This document shows, piece by piece, positions 1 through 7,152 of a DNA stretch of 64,000 bases (position 1 is the stretch's first letter; every line of letters begins with the position of its first letter). The DNA is from Leucobacter triazinivorans (GTDB lineage: Bacteria > Actinomycetota > Actinomycetes > Actinomycetales > Microbacteriaceae). The position numbers and the translations under genes were made by a program. The notes below the pieces were generated by a model. The model made no database searches and was not told the DNA's origin. It was given only the letters and a program-made list of their open reading frames with translations. Location: positions 2,542,001-2,606,000 of the forward strand of contig NZ_CP035806.1 of NCBI RefSeq assembly GCF_004208635.1. The letters run 5' to 3'.

Positions 1-281
1 TGTCGGTGCAGACGGCGCAGGTGAGTGCGCTTGCGGCGCAGATTCGGAACGGGTCGCAGGGGATTCGTTCGGAGATCGAGCGTCTGGAGTCCGAGGTGGC
101 GAAGTTGCGGGGTGCGTGGAGTGGTGAGGCGCAGCACTCGTATGATGCTGCGCAGCGTGAGTGGACGAAGTCGTTGGGGGAGTTGCAGGCGTTGTTGGAG
201 CGGATTTCGGGGAGTACGGAGCAGATCGCTCAGACGTATACCGCGAGTGATGCACGCAATGCCGGCCGTTTTGCCGGCTGA
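1..281 (+). CDS. WXG100 family protein, copy 1 (5' end outside window)
   Basis: This is a small helical-hairpin ESX protein of the EsxA/EsxB type, expected to be exported as a dimer by the type VII secretion machinery. The start codon lies just before the window: base 1 matches the second base of an ATG in the second copy at 3547. The visible protein has the turn motif W-S-G and a C-terminal Y-T-A-S-D, which fits the YxxxD/E export signal. It is identical in protein sequence to the C-terminal 92 residues of the gene at 3538-3828, and only one base differs, at 272. The effector-like gene at 326 follows directly, so this copy may serve as its export partner (inference). Codons end mostly in G or T, unlike most neighbours. 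Confidence 0.93.
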   Translation, partial: SVQTAQVSALAAQIRNGSQGIRSEIERLESEVAKLRGAWSGEAQHSYDAAQREWTKSLGELQALLERISGSTEQIAQTYTASDARNAGRFAG

Positions 282-325
282 CGCACGGCACGAGAACAGC
301 TCTACGCTCGCGGGGAGGCAGACGA

Positions 326-1633
326 GTGGCGGACTACGGGGAGATCTCGACCATCATCGGTGAGATGAAGCGTGCGGCGATCGATTCGTTCATGGCGAAT
401 CAGGGATGGTTCGTGGACTACGAGTACTCGGACCGCTATGCCCTCTGGGGGTTCATTCCGAGCTGGTACCGACGGCCGGAGGAGAACGGCGAGGGCGGCG
501 GCGAGCGGATCGCGGTGGGGAGCGACTCGCTGGTGGAGGGCTTCACCAACATCAGATCCCGTATCGATGGAGCGACGAGCAAGTGGGTCGGGTTGCCGAC
601 CGGGGCCGGAGCCTCGGACGGACAGGAATCGGCGAACTCGGTGGCGACGGAGTTCGGTGCCGCCGCATCAGGGGGGAGCGCGATCGCCGACGGCGAGGTC
701 GAGAAATCGATCGACACGATCAGCAACACCGTCGTCAGCAATGTGCGCGGTTCCTTCAAGGCGCCGTTCCTCGACAAGTACGATGCGCAGTTCGCGAAGA
801 TCGTCGGGGGGCTCGGAGCTGCGAGTGCGCTTCTGCAGACCGCCTACGCCGCGGAGGGGGCCATCTGGCCGGCGGCCCGACAGGACGCGGTCGACATCTG
901 CGACAGCGCGCGCAACGCCTTTCGTCTCAACGCGAAGCAGAGCGCTGAAGAGGTCCGCGACTTCGCGTTCGGCGTCATCGGAGCAGTGGCCGGAGTCGTG
1001 ACCACGGTGGCGAGCGCCGGAACGGCCGCGCCCATCGTGACGCTGCTGAATCTCGCGAAGAACGCTTCGGATGCCGTGGGCAAACTCGATGCGGCGGCGA
1101 ATATCGCCACCGACAGCTACGACTCGATCATCGAGTCGCTCGAGTCCGCATCTCGAAGCCTCGACGAGGTCGTCACCGAGCAGGAGGGTGCGGTTCGCGA
1201 CATGACCGAGAGCGCGGGCGAGGTCATCTCGACGGAGAACGAGAGCTTCAACCTCGACGCCTACGCGCTGCGAACGTTTCCGACGGACAACACGATCTCG
1301 CTCGATCGCAGCGAGGCCGATACGGTCGTCTTGAACATGGACCGCCTCATCACCGCGATGAGCTCTGCGACGACAGCGGTAAGTTCGATCCCGGGTGACG
1401 CGTTCCTGCGCCGGGACCCGGGGGTCGGCTTGGGCGCGACCGGGCCGTACGCGCAGATCAGCCGGCTGCACGAACTGGTGTCTCAGTCCCTCACCTCCAC
1501 GCGCAACGAGTACGAGCGAGGCCGAGATCTGTTCCAGGCGGTCGTTGACGACTACTTCGCGACTGAGGGCGAAGCCGAAGCCATTGCGCAGGCCCTGCTG
1601 CGGGAGCTCGAAACGGAGACTCTGGGATCATGA
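326..1633 (+). CDS. Effector-like helical protein with a hydrophobic segment and YxxxE tail
   Basis: A 435-residue protein of unknown family. GTG was chosen as start because GGGGAGG lies 7 bases upstream (312-318). The protein is acidic and mostly helical, with one hydrophobic Ala/Gly/Val stretch at about residues 215-245 (AFGVIGAVAGVVTTVAS and on) that could enter a membrane. Near the C terminus is Y410-F-A-T-E414, which fits the YxxxD/E type VII export signal. It directly follows a WXG100 gene and its stop overlaps the next start by 4 bases (ATGA). These features suggest an ESX substrate, perhaps like EspB-type secreted proteins. No toxin or enzyme domain is recognisable, so that role is inference. 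Confidence 0.8.
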   Translation: MADYGEISTIIGEMKRAAIDSFMANQGWFVDYEYSDRYALWGFIPSWYRRPEENGEGGGERIAVGSDSLVEGFTNIRSRIDGATSKWVGLPTGAGASDGQESANSVATEFGAAASGGSAIADGEVEKSIDTISNTVVSNVRGSFKAPFLDKYDAQFAKIVGGLGAASALLQTAYAAEGAIWPAARQDAVDICDSARNAFRLNAKQSAEEVRDFAFGVIGAVAGVVTTVASAGTAAPIVTLLNLAKNASDAVGKLDAAANIATDSYDSIIESLESASRSLDEVVTEQEGAVRDMTESAGEVISTENESFNLDAYALRTFPTDNTISLDRSEADTVVLNMDRLITAMSSATTAVSSIPGDAFLRRDPGVGLGATGPYAQISRLHELVSQSLTSTRNEYERGRDLFQAVVDDYFATEGEAEAIAQALLRELETETLGS

Positions 1634-2139
1634 CCCCGACCAGTCGATTCTTCGGGCCCGTCTCGCCCCGAGCCACCTACCGCGTTGTGGAATCCGCGAG
1701 CATCCCGAGTGCTCTCAGCGGAGTGGACGATATCCGTCTGGTGCTCGCAGATCCGTTGCACGCGCGGCAGAGCCACCTCGACCAGGCCGATGCGGCGCTC
1801 GACTTCTTCGAGCAGTTCGATGCTCGAGCGCGCGACGCCGTCGCCCGTGCGGCCTCGGACGACCTGTCTGTGCCGGGACGCATCTTCGCGGATGCGAGTG
1901 TGCTGACTGCCGGGCGGCGGATCACTCCGCAGGAGTTCGCGAACGGCTTGCGCGTGACCTCCGTCGTCGTCTCGCCTGACGGAGGGGACGGTTCTCCTGA
2001 CCGGCTCGCTGTGACGTATGCGACGTCGCGCGGATCCGTCCAGCGGGTCTTCAGGGCGATCGTTCGAGTGGGATCCGGACTGGTGTTCGCCGAGACGGAG
2101 GAGGAGCGAGCATCCGCTGGGAACATCTCGTACCGCTGA
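1630..2139 (+). CDS. Hypothetical protein, translationally coupled to the effector-like gene
   Basis: A 169-residue soluble acidic protein with no signal peptide or membrane segment. Its ATG overlaps the stop of the preceding gene in ATGA, so the two are probably made together. The pattern of an N-terminal strand region, a middle helical part rich in D, A and F (FFEQFDARARDAVARA) and a C-terminal beta region faintly recalls DUF2004-like or immunity-type proteins, but I cannot assign it. Tight coupling to a possible secreted protein makes an immunity or chaperone role a reasonable hypothesis only. Codon use is typical of the host. Confidence 0.75.
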   Translation: MTPTSRFFGPVSPRATYRVVESASIPSALSGVDDIRLVLADPLHARQSHLDQADAALDFFEQFDARARDAVARAASDDLSVPGRIFADASVLTAGRRITPQEFANGLRVTSVVVSPDGGDGSPDRLAVTYATSRGSVQRVFRAIVRVGSGLVFAETEEERASAGNISYR

Positions 2140-2176
2140 TCGAGGATCGGAGCGCAGGCCGGTGGGAAGGGAACCG

Positions 2177-2821
2177 ATGACGAGTCGCCGACATCGACGA
2201 GGAGACGCCGAACCGCCGCCGGCCGCGTCGGCGCTCGCGATCGCGGCGTGGGCGCTGATCGCCGTGTCGCTGCTCACGACGGTCGTCGGACTGTTCTGGG
2301 CTCGGCTGTGGCTCGTCGGCCTGGTGGTCGCGATCGCGGCCTTCGTCGTCAGCGTTGTCGTGGCCCGGCGGGGGCGGCGTGGCTCGGTTCTCGGTGATGC
2401 GCGGGTCCTGGTGAGCCTCGTCGCGCTGCTCCTGCCGATCGCGATCGCGATCGCGAGTCTGCTCGGCTGGGCCGGCCGGATGGGGACCGGCCCGAGCGCA
2501 GAGGAGCTGAGCATCGAGTTGCGCGCCGAAGCGGAGGGCGACTTCACGGTGACCTATTCCGAGCCGCTCGCGGCGGGTGCCGTGAAGTCGACGACGGTCG
2601 AGGCCGACGCATCCGACAGCTTCGAGATCGCGTTCTCCGGCACGAACAGCGAGATCCGGTTCCAGGCGGGAATCTCACCGAACAACATCGGCCCGCAGGC
2701 CGTCAGCTGCGAGATCCGGATCAATGGGCGTACGGTCTTGGAGCGTACCGAAGAGGATCGCTTCGTCGACTGCTCCGCGAACCTGCAGCAGCTGTATCGT
2801 GAGCAGATCGCGTCGGAGTAG
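2177..2821 (+). CDS. Two-TM membrane protein with MmpS-like extracellular domain
   Basis: A 214-residue protein. ATG 2177 is preceded by GGGAAGG (2164-2170). Upstream in-frame starts would lie inside the previous gene and were rejected. Residues about 20-62 and 75-100 form hydrophobic segments separated by an Arg-rich loop. The C-terminal half is predicted to be outside the membrane. Its end (VSCEIRINGRTVLERTEEDR, then FVDC) resembles the close of MmpS or similar Ig-like accessory domains, which have the form C-x-I-x-V/I-D/N-G followed later by a second Cys, giving a probable disulfide. It lies 37 bases after the previous gene in the same direction. A link to type VII secretion comes from context only. 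Confidence 0.75.
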   Translation: MTSRRHRRGDAEPPPAASALAIAAWALIAVSLLTTVVGLFWARLWLVGLVVAIAAFVVSVVVARRGRRGSVLGDARVLVSLVALLLPIAIAIASLLGWAGRMGTGPSAEELSIELRAEAEGDFTVTYSEPLAAGAVKSTTVEADASDSFEIAFSGTNSEIRFQAGISPNNIGPQAVSCEIRINGRTVLERTEEDRFVDCSANLQQLYREQIASE

Positions 2822-2849
2822 GGGCGTTCGATCCGGCAGGATCGCGCCG

Positions 2850-2978
2850 GTGGGCAGTCTCATCGCCGTGCTCGTGCTGCCGACCACGGGCGGCAGCACG
2901 CGGTTCACGACGGTGCTGCCCGCTCTCCTCGCGACCGACTCGATCCGCGTGGTCGAGGCCGTCTCGTCGCAGGAGTGA
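2850..2978 (+). pseudogene. Possible 3' remnant of a lost gene
   Basis: A 42-codon open stretch in the gap between the MmpS-like gene and the WXG100 gene reads V-G-S-L-I-A-V-L-V-L-P-T-T-G-G and ends in EAVSSQE and TGA. Nearly all its third positions are G or C, as in real genes here, whereas the following 200 bases are not coding-like. No ribosome binding site precedes it. It may be the tail of a gene whose front was replaced during rearrangement around the duplicated WXG100 genes, or a small peptide gene. I do not recognise the family. Confidence 0.3.
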
Positions 2979-3068
2979 CCCCGGGCGCACCGCCGGTCGC
3001 TTCGATCGACTGTTCCCGGCTGATCGCAGGTGGTATTGCCGGGCCGTGCCGGGTGGCGCGGCCCCCCT

Positions 3069-3176
3069 GTGTGCGGGGTGTTTTGTTGTCTGGTGTTGGT
3101 GTCTGGGTTTGGTTTGGCGTAGCGTCGTGGGTGGTTGTTGTGGTTTCGGGTTGGTTGTTGTGGAGGGGGAGTTGTG
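3069..3176 (+). promoter_or_regulatory. G+T-rich leader and candidate promoter of the WXG100 pair
   Basis: About 90% of bases in 3069-3170 are G or T on the + strand. This is extreme in a genome where C is abundant. Inside it is a possible promoter, TTGGTG at 3096-3101 and TAGCGT at 3120-3125 with an 18-base spacer, leaving a leader of about 45 bases. GGAGGGGGA at 3162-3170 is a strong ribosome binding site for the ATG at 3177. The unstructured G/T leader may favour high expression (inference). Confidence 0.4.
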
Positions 3177-3494
3177 ATGGCTCAGACGATTTCGGCTGAA
3201 GAGGGGGCTCTGCGTCGGGGGCAGCAGGCGGTTGCCGATGCGAAGTCGGGGATTGATCAGCAGACGAAGAAGGTGCGTGGCGATATCGAGCAGTTGCGCG
3301 GGTATTGGACGGGTTCGGCTGCGGGGGCGTTCACGCAGTTGATGCAGCGTTGGGATGCGGAGACGGTGAAGCTGAACAACGTGCTGCTGGATCTGGAGAA
3401 TGCGTTGCGCGGGACTGAGCAGGATCAGGCGGCGACGGAGCAGGAGCAGCAGCAGGCCATTTCGGGTCTGGGTGCGATGATGTCGGGCCGGTGA
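3177..3494 (+). CDS. WXG100 family protein (EsxB-like partner)
   Basis: A 105-residue protein with the WXG100 layout: two long helices and the turn W44-T-G46 (LRGYWTGSAAGAF). ATG 3177 follows GGAGGGGGA. The tail after the second helix is Gln/Glu-rich and lacks an obvious YxxxD/E signal, unlike the next gene. A pair in which only one subunit carries the export signal is the usual arrangement of EsxA/EsxB heterodimers. It lies 43 bases before the second WXG100 gene, in the same direction, and shares its G/T-ending codon choice. It is very likely the dimer partner of the 3538 product and exported with it by EccC. Confidence 0.93.
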   Translation: MAQTISAEEGALRRGQQAVADAKSGIDQQTKKVRGDIEQLRGYWTGSAAGAFTQLMQRWDAETVKLNNVLLDLENALRGTEQDQAATEQEQQQAISGLGAMMSGR

Positions 3495-3537
3495 GGGTTC
3501 GGGTCGCTGTTCGAGGGGATGTCAGAGGAGTATGAAT

Positions 3538-3828
3538 ATGCAGTCGATGTCGGTGCAGACGGCGCAGGTGAGTGCGCTTGCGGCGCAGATTCGGAACGGG
3601 TCGCAGGGGATTCGTTCGGAGATCGAGCGTCTGGAGTCCGAGGTGGCGAAGTTGCGGGGTGCGTGGAGTGGTGAGGCGCAGCACTCGTATGATGCTGCGC
3701 AGCGTGAGTGGACGAAGTCGTTGGGGGAGTTGCAGGCGTTGTTGGAGCGGATTTCGGGGAGTACGGAGCAGATCGCTCAGACGTATACCGCGAGTGATGC
3801 ACGCAATGCCGGCCGTTTCGCCGGCTGA
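3538..3828 (+). CDS. WXG100 family protein, copy 2, with YxxxD export signal
   Basis: A 96-residue WXG100 protein. ATG 3538 is preferred over ATG 3532 because AGAGGAG (3524-3530) is 7 bases away from 3538 but only 1 base from 3532. The turn motif is W43-S-G45, and the tail has Y83-T-A-S-D87, a match to the YxxxD/E signal read by EccC-type ATPases. It differs from copy 1 at window bases 1-281 by one silent base, which marks a very recent duplication or gene conversion. It is paired with the WXG100 gene at 3177. Confidence 0.95.
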   Translation: MQSMSVQTAQVSALAAQIRNGSQGIRSEIERLESEVAKLRGAWSGEAQHSYDAAQREWTKSLGELQALLERISGSTEQIAQTYTASDARNAGRFAG

Positions 3829-3833
3829 CGCAC
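3548..3833 (+). repeat. 286-bp direct repeat of bases 1-286
   Basis: Bases 3548-3833 equal bases 1-286 except for one T/C difference (272 versus 3819). Identity stops at 287/3834, just after the gene stop. The left boundary of the first copy is outside the window. The repeats lie in the same orientation and flank the cassette at 326-3494, so recombination between them could delete or amplify it. Confidence 0.95.
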
Positions 3834-3930
3834 CACACCACCGATGAGGCACGTCGGGCCGCGGCACATGCGCCAGGCCCGGCGTCTTCGCCGTTGCCGC
3901 CTGTGCGCCACGAGCACGGTCAATGACTGA

Positions 3931-3952
3931 GGAACGACCCCGGGGGCGTTCC
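3931..3952 (+). terminator. Near-perfect palindrome after the WXG100 pair
   Basis: GGAACG and CGTTCC arms enclose CCCC-GGGG with one mismatched pair, a 22-base self-complementary site 100 bases after the WXG100 stop and 25 bases before the next gene. There is no T run, so it is not a classic intrinsic terminator. It could be a processing or attenuation hairpin that lets the small WXG100 messages accumulate above the downstream genes (inference). Confidence 0.35.
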
Positions 3953-3977
3953 TGGAATCGAGAGGGGATCTGTACTG

Positions 3978-4346
3978 ATGGCTGGAGGCAAGCGCATCGG
4001 TGCGAGCAGTGATGCGGGCGACGAGGTTCGGGCGCTGAGGTCGTACGATCCGGGGGCACCGTCCGAGTCCGAGATGCAGGTCGTGAGCGGGACCGACGCG
4101 GCAGCGGGGCGCATCTACCGCAGTCAGATGCAGACGGCGGGCCTCGCGTTCTTCGCCGACTTCTCCCGCCATCTGCGCGAGATCCAATCGGATTGCGAGG
4201 CATCCGCTGCGATGATCGAAGAGATGCACGCACTCGACGATGAGATCGCGTCTGCTCTGCGCCACATGGAGGTGCCCGTCGATGCTCCTGCCTCGAGCGA
4301 GGCGAGCGAGTCGTCGAGCACCGGTGGAGGGAAGACTTCGTGGTAG
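3978..4346 (+). CDS. Hypothetical helical protein of the ESX locus
   Basis: A 122-residue hydrophilic protein with no signal peptide. The N terminus is disordered (SSDAGDEVRALRSYDPGAP). Residues about 45-95 form helices (AGLAFFADFSRHLREIQSD), and the Ser/Gly-rich tail ends in W. The size and helical core are compatible with a small ESX substrate or chaperone, but there is no W-x-G motif and no YxxxD/E signal. GAGAGGGG (3959-3966) precedes ATG. Its stop overlaps the mycosin start by 7 bases, so the two are co-translated. The family is not recognised. Confidence 0.75.
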   Translation: MAGGKRIGASSDAGDEVRALRSYDPGAPSESEMQVVSGTDAAAGRIYRSQMQTAGLAFFADFSRHLREIQSDCEASAAMIEEMHALDDEIASALRHMEVPVDAPASSEASESSSTGGGKTSW

Positions 4347-5809
4347 AGCGGCGTCCGCGCGCGCTTCTGGGCGCAGGAGCCGTCGCGCTCGGCCTCGTGC
4401 TGGGGACGGCGCTTCCCGCACATGCGGTTCTCGACGCTGATCAGCGCGAAACCGGTCTCTGGTACGCCGAGCGGTTGAAGTTCGACGACATCCGTGCGCA
4501 GGGTCTGACCGGTGAGGGGCTCACGATCGCGGTGGTCGACGACGCGATCAACCTCGACGCGCCAGAACTCGCGGGGGCGGATATCGAGGTGCGCGGCCAG
4601 TTCTGCAAGAACCGGGAGACCGGCGATGCGCTGCCCGCGACGACCGATGATCCGCAGCGGGCGCACGGAACCGATGTGGTCGCGATGCTCGTGGGCAACG
4701 GAACTGCCGGCGACGGGGGGCTCGGAAGCCGCGGGATCGTTCCCGGTGCGAAGATCCTGTTCTACGCAGCCGACGGAACGCCCGCGGCCGACGGCGAATG
4801 GGAGTGCGAGGCCTACAACCCGGTGACCGAGGAGTACGAGCGGGATCGGGAACCGGCGGACGGTAGCGCGGGCTACGACGAGGCCGACGCCCCGGTGTCC
4901 TACCCGCCCGCACTCGCGGTGCGGCAGGCGGTGGAGGACGGAGTCGATATCGTCAGCGTCTCCTCTGTGTCGTCGGTCTGGAACGGGATGTCGTGGTATC
5001 CGGTGGGCATCCAGGCGATGCGCGCCGGGGTGCCGCTGGTCGCCGGGACGCTGAATCCGGATGCCGGTGCCGATGACGTTCTGGAGCTGATGCCCGGAGT
5101 GATGAACGGTACGGTCGGTGTCGGCGGCGTGGACAACGACGGCAACGTGATTCGCGGCGTCGATCAGGGCTCGGGCCAGGAGCAGGAGACGCGGGGACTG
5201 CGCAATCTGGCGTTCGCCGGACCGGCGTATCAGATGCTCGTCCCCTCGGGCGAAGGGGCCTGGCAGCCGGGATACGGATCCGGCACGTCACTCGCGACCC
5301 CGCTCGTGGCGGGAACGATCGCGCTCGGCATGGAGCGGTATCCGGAGGCGACGGCCTTCCAAGTGCTGCAGTCCATGGTCCGCACCACCGGGAACGGAGA
5401 GGTCACGGATCCGCAGTGGGTGGACGAGCAGTACGGGTACGGCATCGTCAACCCGACCGCGATGCTCGCGCTCGACCCCACGCAGTTCCCCGACGAGAAC
5501 CCGCTGTTCGTCATGAGCGGCGACGATCCTCGATGCGGGGCAGGAGCTACGAGCGAGGCCACGACCAGTCTCGAGAGCTGCCTCTGGTCGGCCGGCCCCT
5601 CAGCAGCGGACGTCTGGCCGCAGGGCGGAGAGACCGAGTCCGGGGCCGAAGCCCCGAGCGGACGCGAAGAGCCGGGCGCGGCACCGGGGCTCTGGATCCT
5701 CGGCGGAGCGCTGCTGCTCGGAGTGCTCGCCGCTGCGATCGCGGTCCCCGTCGTGATCGCGCGTTCGCGGCGATCTCGACCGGCCCCGCACCCAGGCGAG
5801 ACGAACTGA
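4340..5809 (+). CDS. mycP: Mycosin, type VII secretion subtilisin-like protease
   Basis: A 489-residue S8 serine protease of the mycosin family, which is anchored at the outer face of the membrane and needed for ESX complex stability. A signal peptide (about residues 1-29, ending LPAHA) is followed by the catalytic domain with Asp67 (IAVVDDAIN), His109 (AHGTDVVAML) and Ser317 (GSGTSLATP), a complete triad. A Ser/Glu/Gly-rich linker leads to one C-terminal transmembrane helix (LWILGGALLLGVLAAAIAV) and a basic cytoplasmic tail. GTG at 4340 overlaps the previous stop. The length is normal for mycosins. It sits two genes before eccC, as expected for a core component. Confidence 0.93.
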   Translation: MVERRPRALLGAGAVALGLVLGTALPAHAVLDADQRETGLWYAERLKFDDIRAQGLTGEGLTIAVVDDAINLDAPELAGADIEVRGQFCKNRETGDALPATTDDPQRAHGTDVVAMLVGNGTAGDGGLGSRGIVPGAKILFYAADGTPAADGEWECEAYNPVTEEYERDREPADGSAGYDEADAPVSYPPALAVRQAVEDGVDIVSVSSVSSVWNGMSWYPVGIQAMRAGVPLVAGTLNPDAGADDVLELMPGVMNGTVGVGGVDNDGNVIRGVDQGSGQEQETRGLRNLAFAGPAYQMLVPSGEGAWQPGYGSGTSLATPLVAGTIALGMERYPEATAFQVLQSMVRTTGNGEVTDPQWVDEQYGYGIVNPTAMLALDPTQFPDENPLFVMSGDDPRCGAGATSEATTSLESCLWSAGPSAADVWPQGGETESGAEAPSGREEPGAAPGLWILGGALLLGVLAAAIAVPVVIARSRRSRPAPHPGETN

Positions 5810-5823
5810 ACGGAGGGTTCGAG

Positions 5824-7152
5824 ATGAGCGAAGCATCGAATGAACGGCTGTTGGAGGAGCTCGCGTTCGGCGAGGATTGGCGGATCGATCACCTCGGTCG
5901 CTTGATCTCCGCCGTCGACGGGGTGCAGCGGAAGCTGGACGATCTCATCGCCGTGCTTCCCGACAAGTGGTCCGGGGACGCTGCCGACCTCGCGCTCTCG
6001 CGCCTGCGGGTGCACCGCGGCAATCTGGGGAAGTTCCGGGGCGTGCTCAACGAGGCGCAGGCTCTCGTCACCGGGATGAGCGAGACGAGCTGTGCAGCAT
6101 CCTGTGCGAACACCGTGCGCAGGGCCGAGGCGCAGCGGCTGCTCTCCGCGCTTCCCAGCGGTGTGGTGCCCTCCTGGGTGCACGACGCGGTGAACCAGGG
6201 CAAGACCGTCGAGGTGCCGTTCTTCGGGACGGTCGACCTGAACCGGGGGACCGAGGCCCTGGCGAACCACCTGGGCGCAGGCCGAGAGGAGGCCGCTCAT
6301 GCGGCACTCGCCGAGATGACGCGGGTCATCGACACCGAGGCGGCGAAGCTGCAGGCGCTCTCGGTCGAGTACGATCCGCTTCCCACCGGCGACGGATCCA
6401 CTGAGCCCGTGCCGCCGCTCGAGATCCCGCGGGGCACCGGTCCGGGTGGTCCCGGTGGTGCCGCGGGCGGGCCCGGCGGGCCGTCGGCCTGGGAGCGGCC
6501 GTCTTCCCCCGGCCCCGGCGGGTCGGGCGATGGCGGCGGATCCGGCGGCCCCGGCGGCCCCGGGGGATCCGGGGGATCTGGCGGCGGACACGACTCCGGC
6601 GCGGATCGTCCGGGCGATTATTCGGGGGTGCCGGGCGATCCGGGCGGCGACGGGCGTCCGGGCGGGAGTGACGGCTCCGGGACAGGTTCGGGTGACGGCC
6701 CGGGTCAGCGCCCCAGCATCGACAGCGGGCTCGACGGGTCGACCGTGCGCAGCGGCCTCGGCGCCGCGGGCCTCGGCGCGGTCGGCCTGGCGGCCGGTGC
6801 GAGGCTCGCGGGCCTCGGCGGAGCCGCCGGAGGCGCCGCCGGGCTCGGCGGGTCCGGCGCGGCCGGCGTCGCGGGGCTCGGTTCGGCAGGCGGGGGCCTG
6901 CGCGGCGCCGCCGTTGCGGCCGGCGCGGGCGGAGCCGGCGGTTCGGGCTCGACCGGATCGGGAACCGGTGCGCGAGGCGGAGCCCGCCCGGGCGGCATGA
7001 TGATGGGCGCCGCCGGTGCCGGGGGCACCGAGAAGAAGTCGCGCAAGCCCGGCCTCGGCGGATACCTCGCGCCGAAGCTCGAGGACGAGGGCGACCAGGG
7101 GCCCGCGGCCCGCGCCTCGCGCGCCGGCAGCCGCGGGGAGCTCTCCGAGTGA
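5824..7152 (+). CDS. Glycine-rich protein with N-terminal WXG-like domain
   Basis: A 442-residue protein. ATG 5824 follows GGAGGG (5812-5817). Residues 1-195 are helical and include K48-W-S-G51 (LPDKWSGDAADLAL), the WXG100-style turn. Two Cys pairs (ETSCAASCAN) lie about 90 residues in. Residues about 200-400 are almost pure Gly with Pro, Ser and Ala (GGPGG repeats), and the end is charged. This layout, a WXG-like helical bundle plus a Gly-rich low-complexity arm, recalls large ESX substrates and EspI-like proteins, so it is probably exported by, or docked to, the system. Its stop overlaps the eccC start (GTGA), so the two are translationally coupled. Its specific function is unknown. Confidence 0.8.
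   Translation: MSEASNERLLEELAFGEDWRIDHLGRLISAVDGVQRKLDDLIAVLPDKWSGDAADLALSRLRVHRGNLGKFRGVLNEAQALVTGMSETSCAASCANTVRRAEAQRLLSALPSGVVPSWVHDAVNQGKTVEVPFFGTVDLNRGTEALANHLGAGREEAAHAALAEMTRVIDTEAAKLQALSVEYDPLPTGDGSTEPVPPLEIPRGTGPGGPGGAAGGPGGPSAWERPSSPGPGGSGDGGGSGGPGGPGGSGGSGGGHDSGADRPGDYSGVPGDPGGDGRPGGSDGSGTGSGDGPGQRPSIDSGLDGSTVRSGLGAAGLGAVGLAAGARLAGLGGAAGGAAGLGGSGAAGVAGLGSAGGGLRGAAVAAGAGGAGGSGSTGSGTGARGGARPGGMMMGAAGAGGTEKKSRKPGLGGYLAPKLEDEGDQGPAARASRAGSRGELSE

Noticed and set aside
3532..3540. ATG 3532 as start of the second WXG100 gene
   Set aside because: The ribosome site AGAGGAG ends 1 base before it. ATG 3538 has proper spacing.
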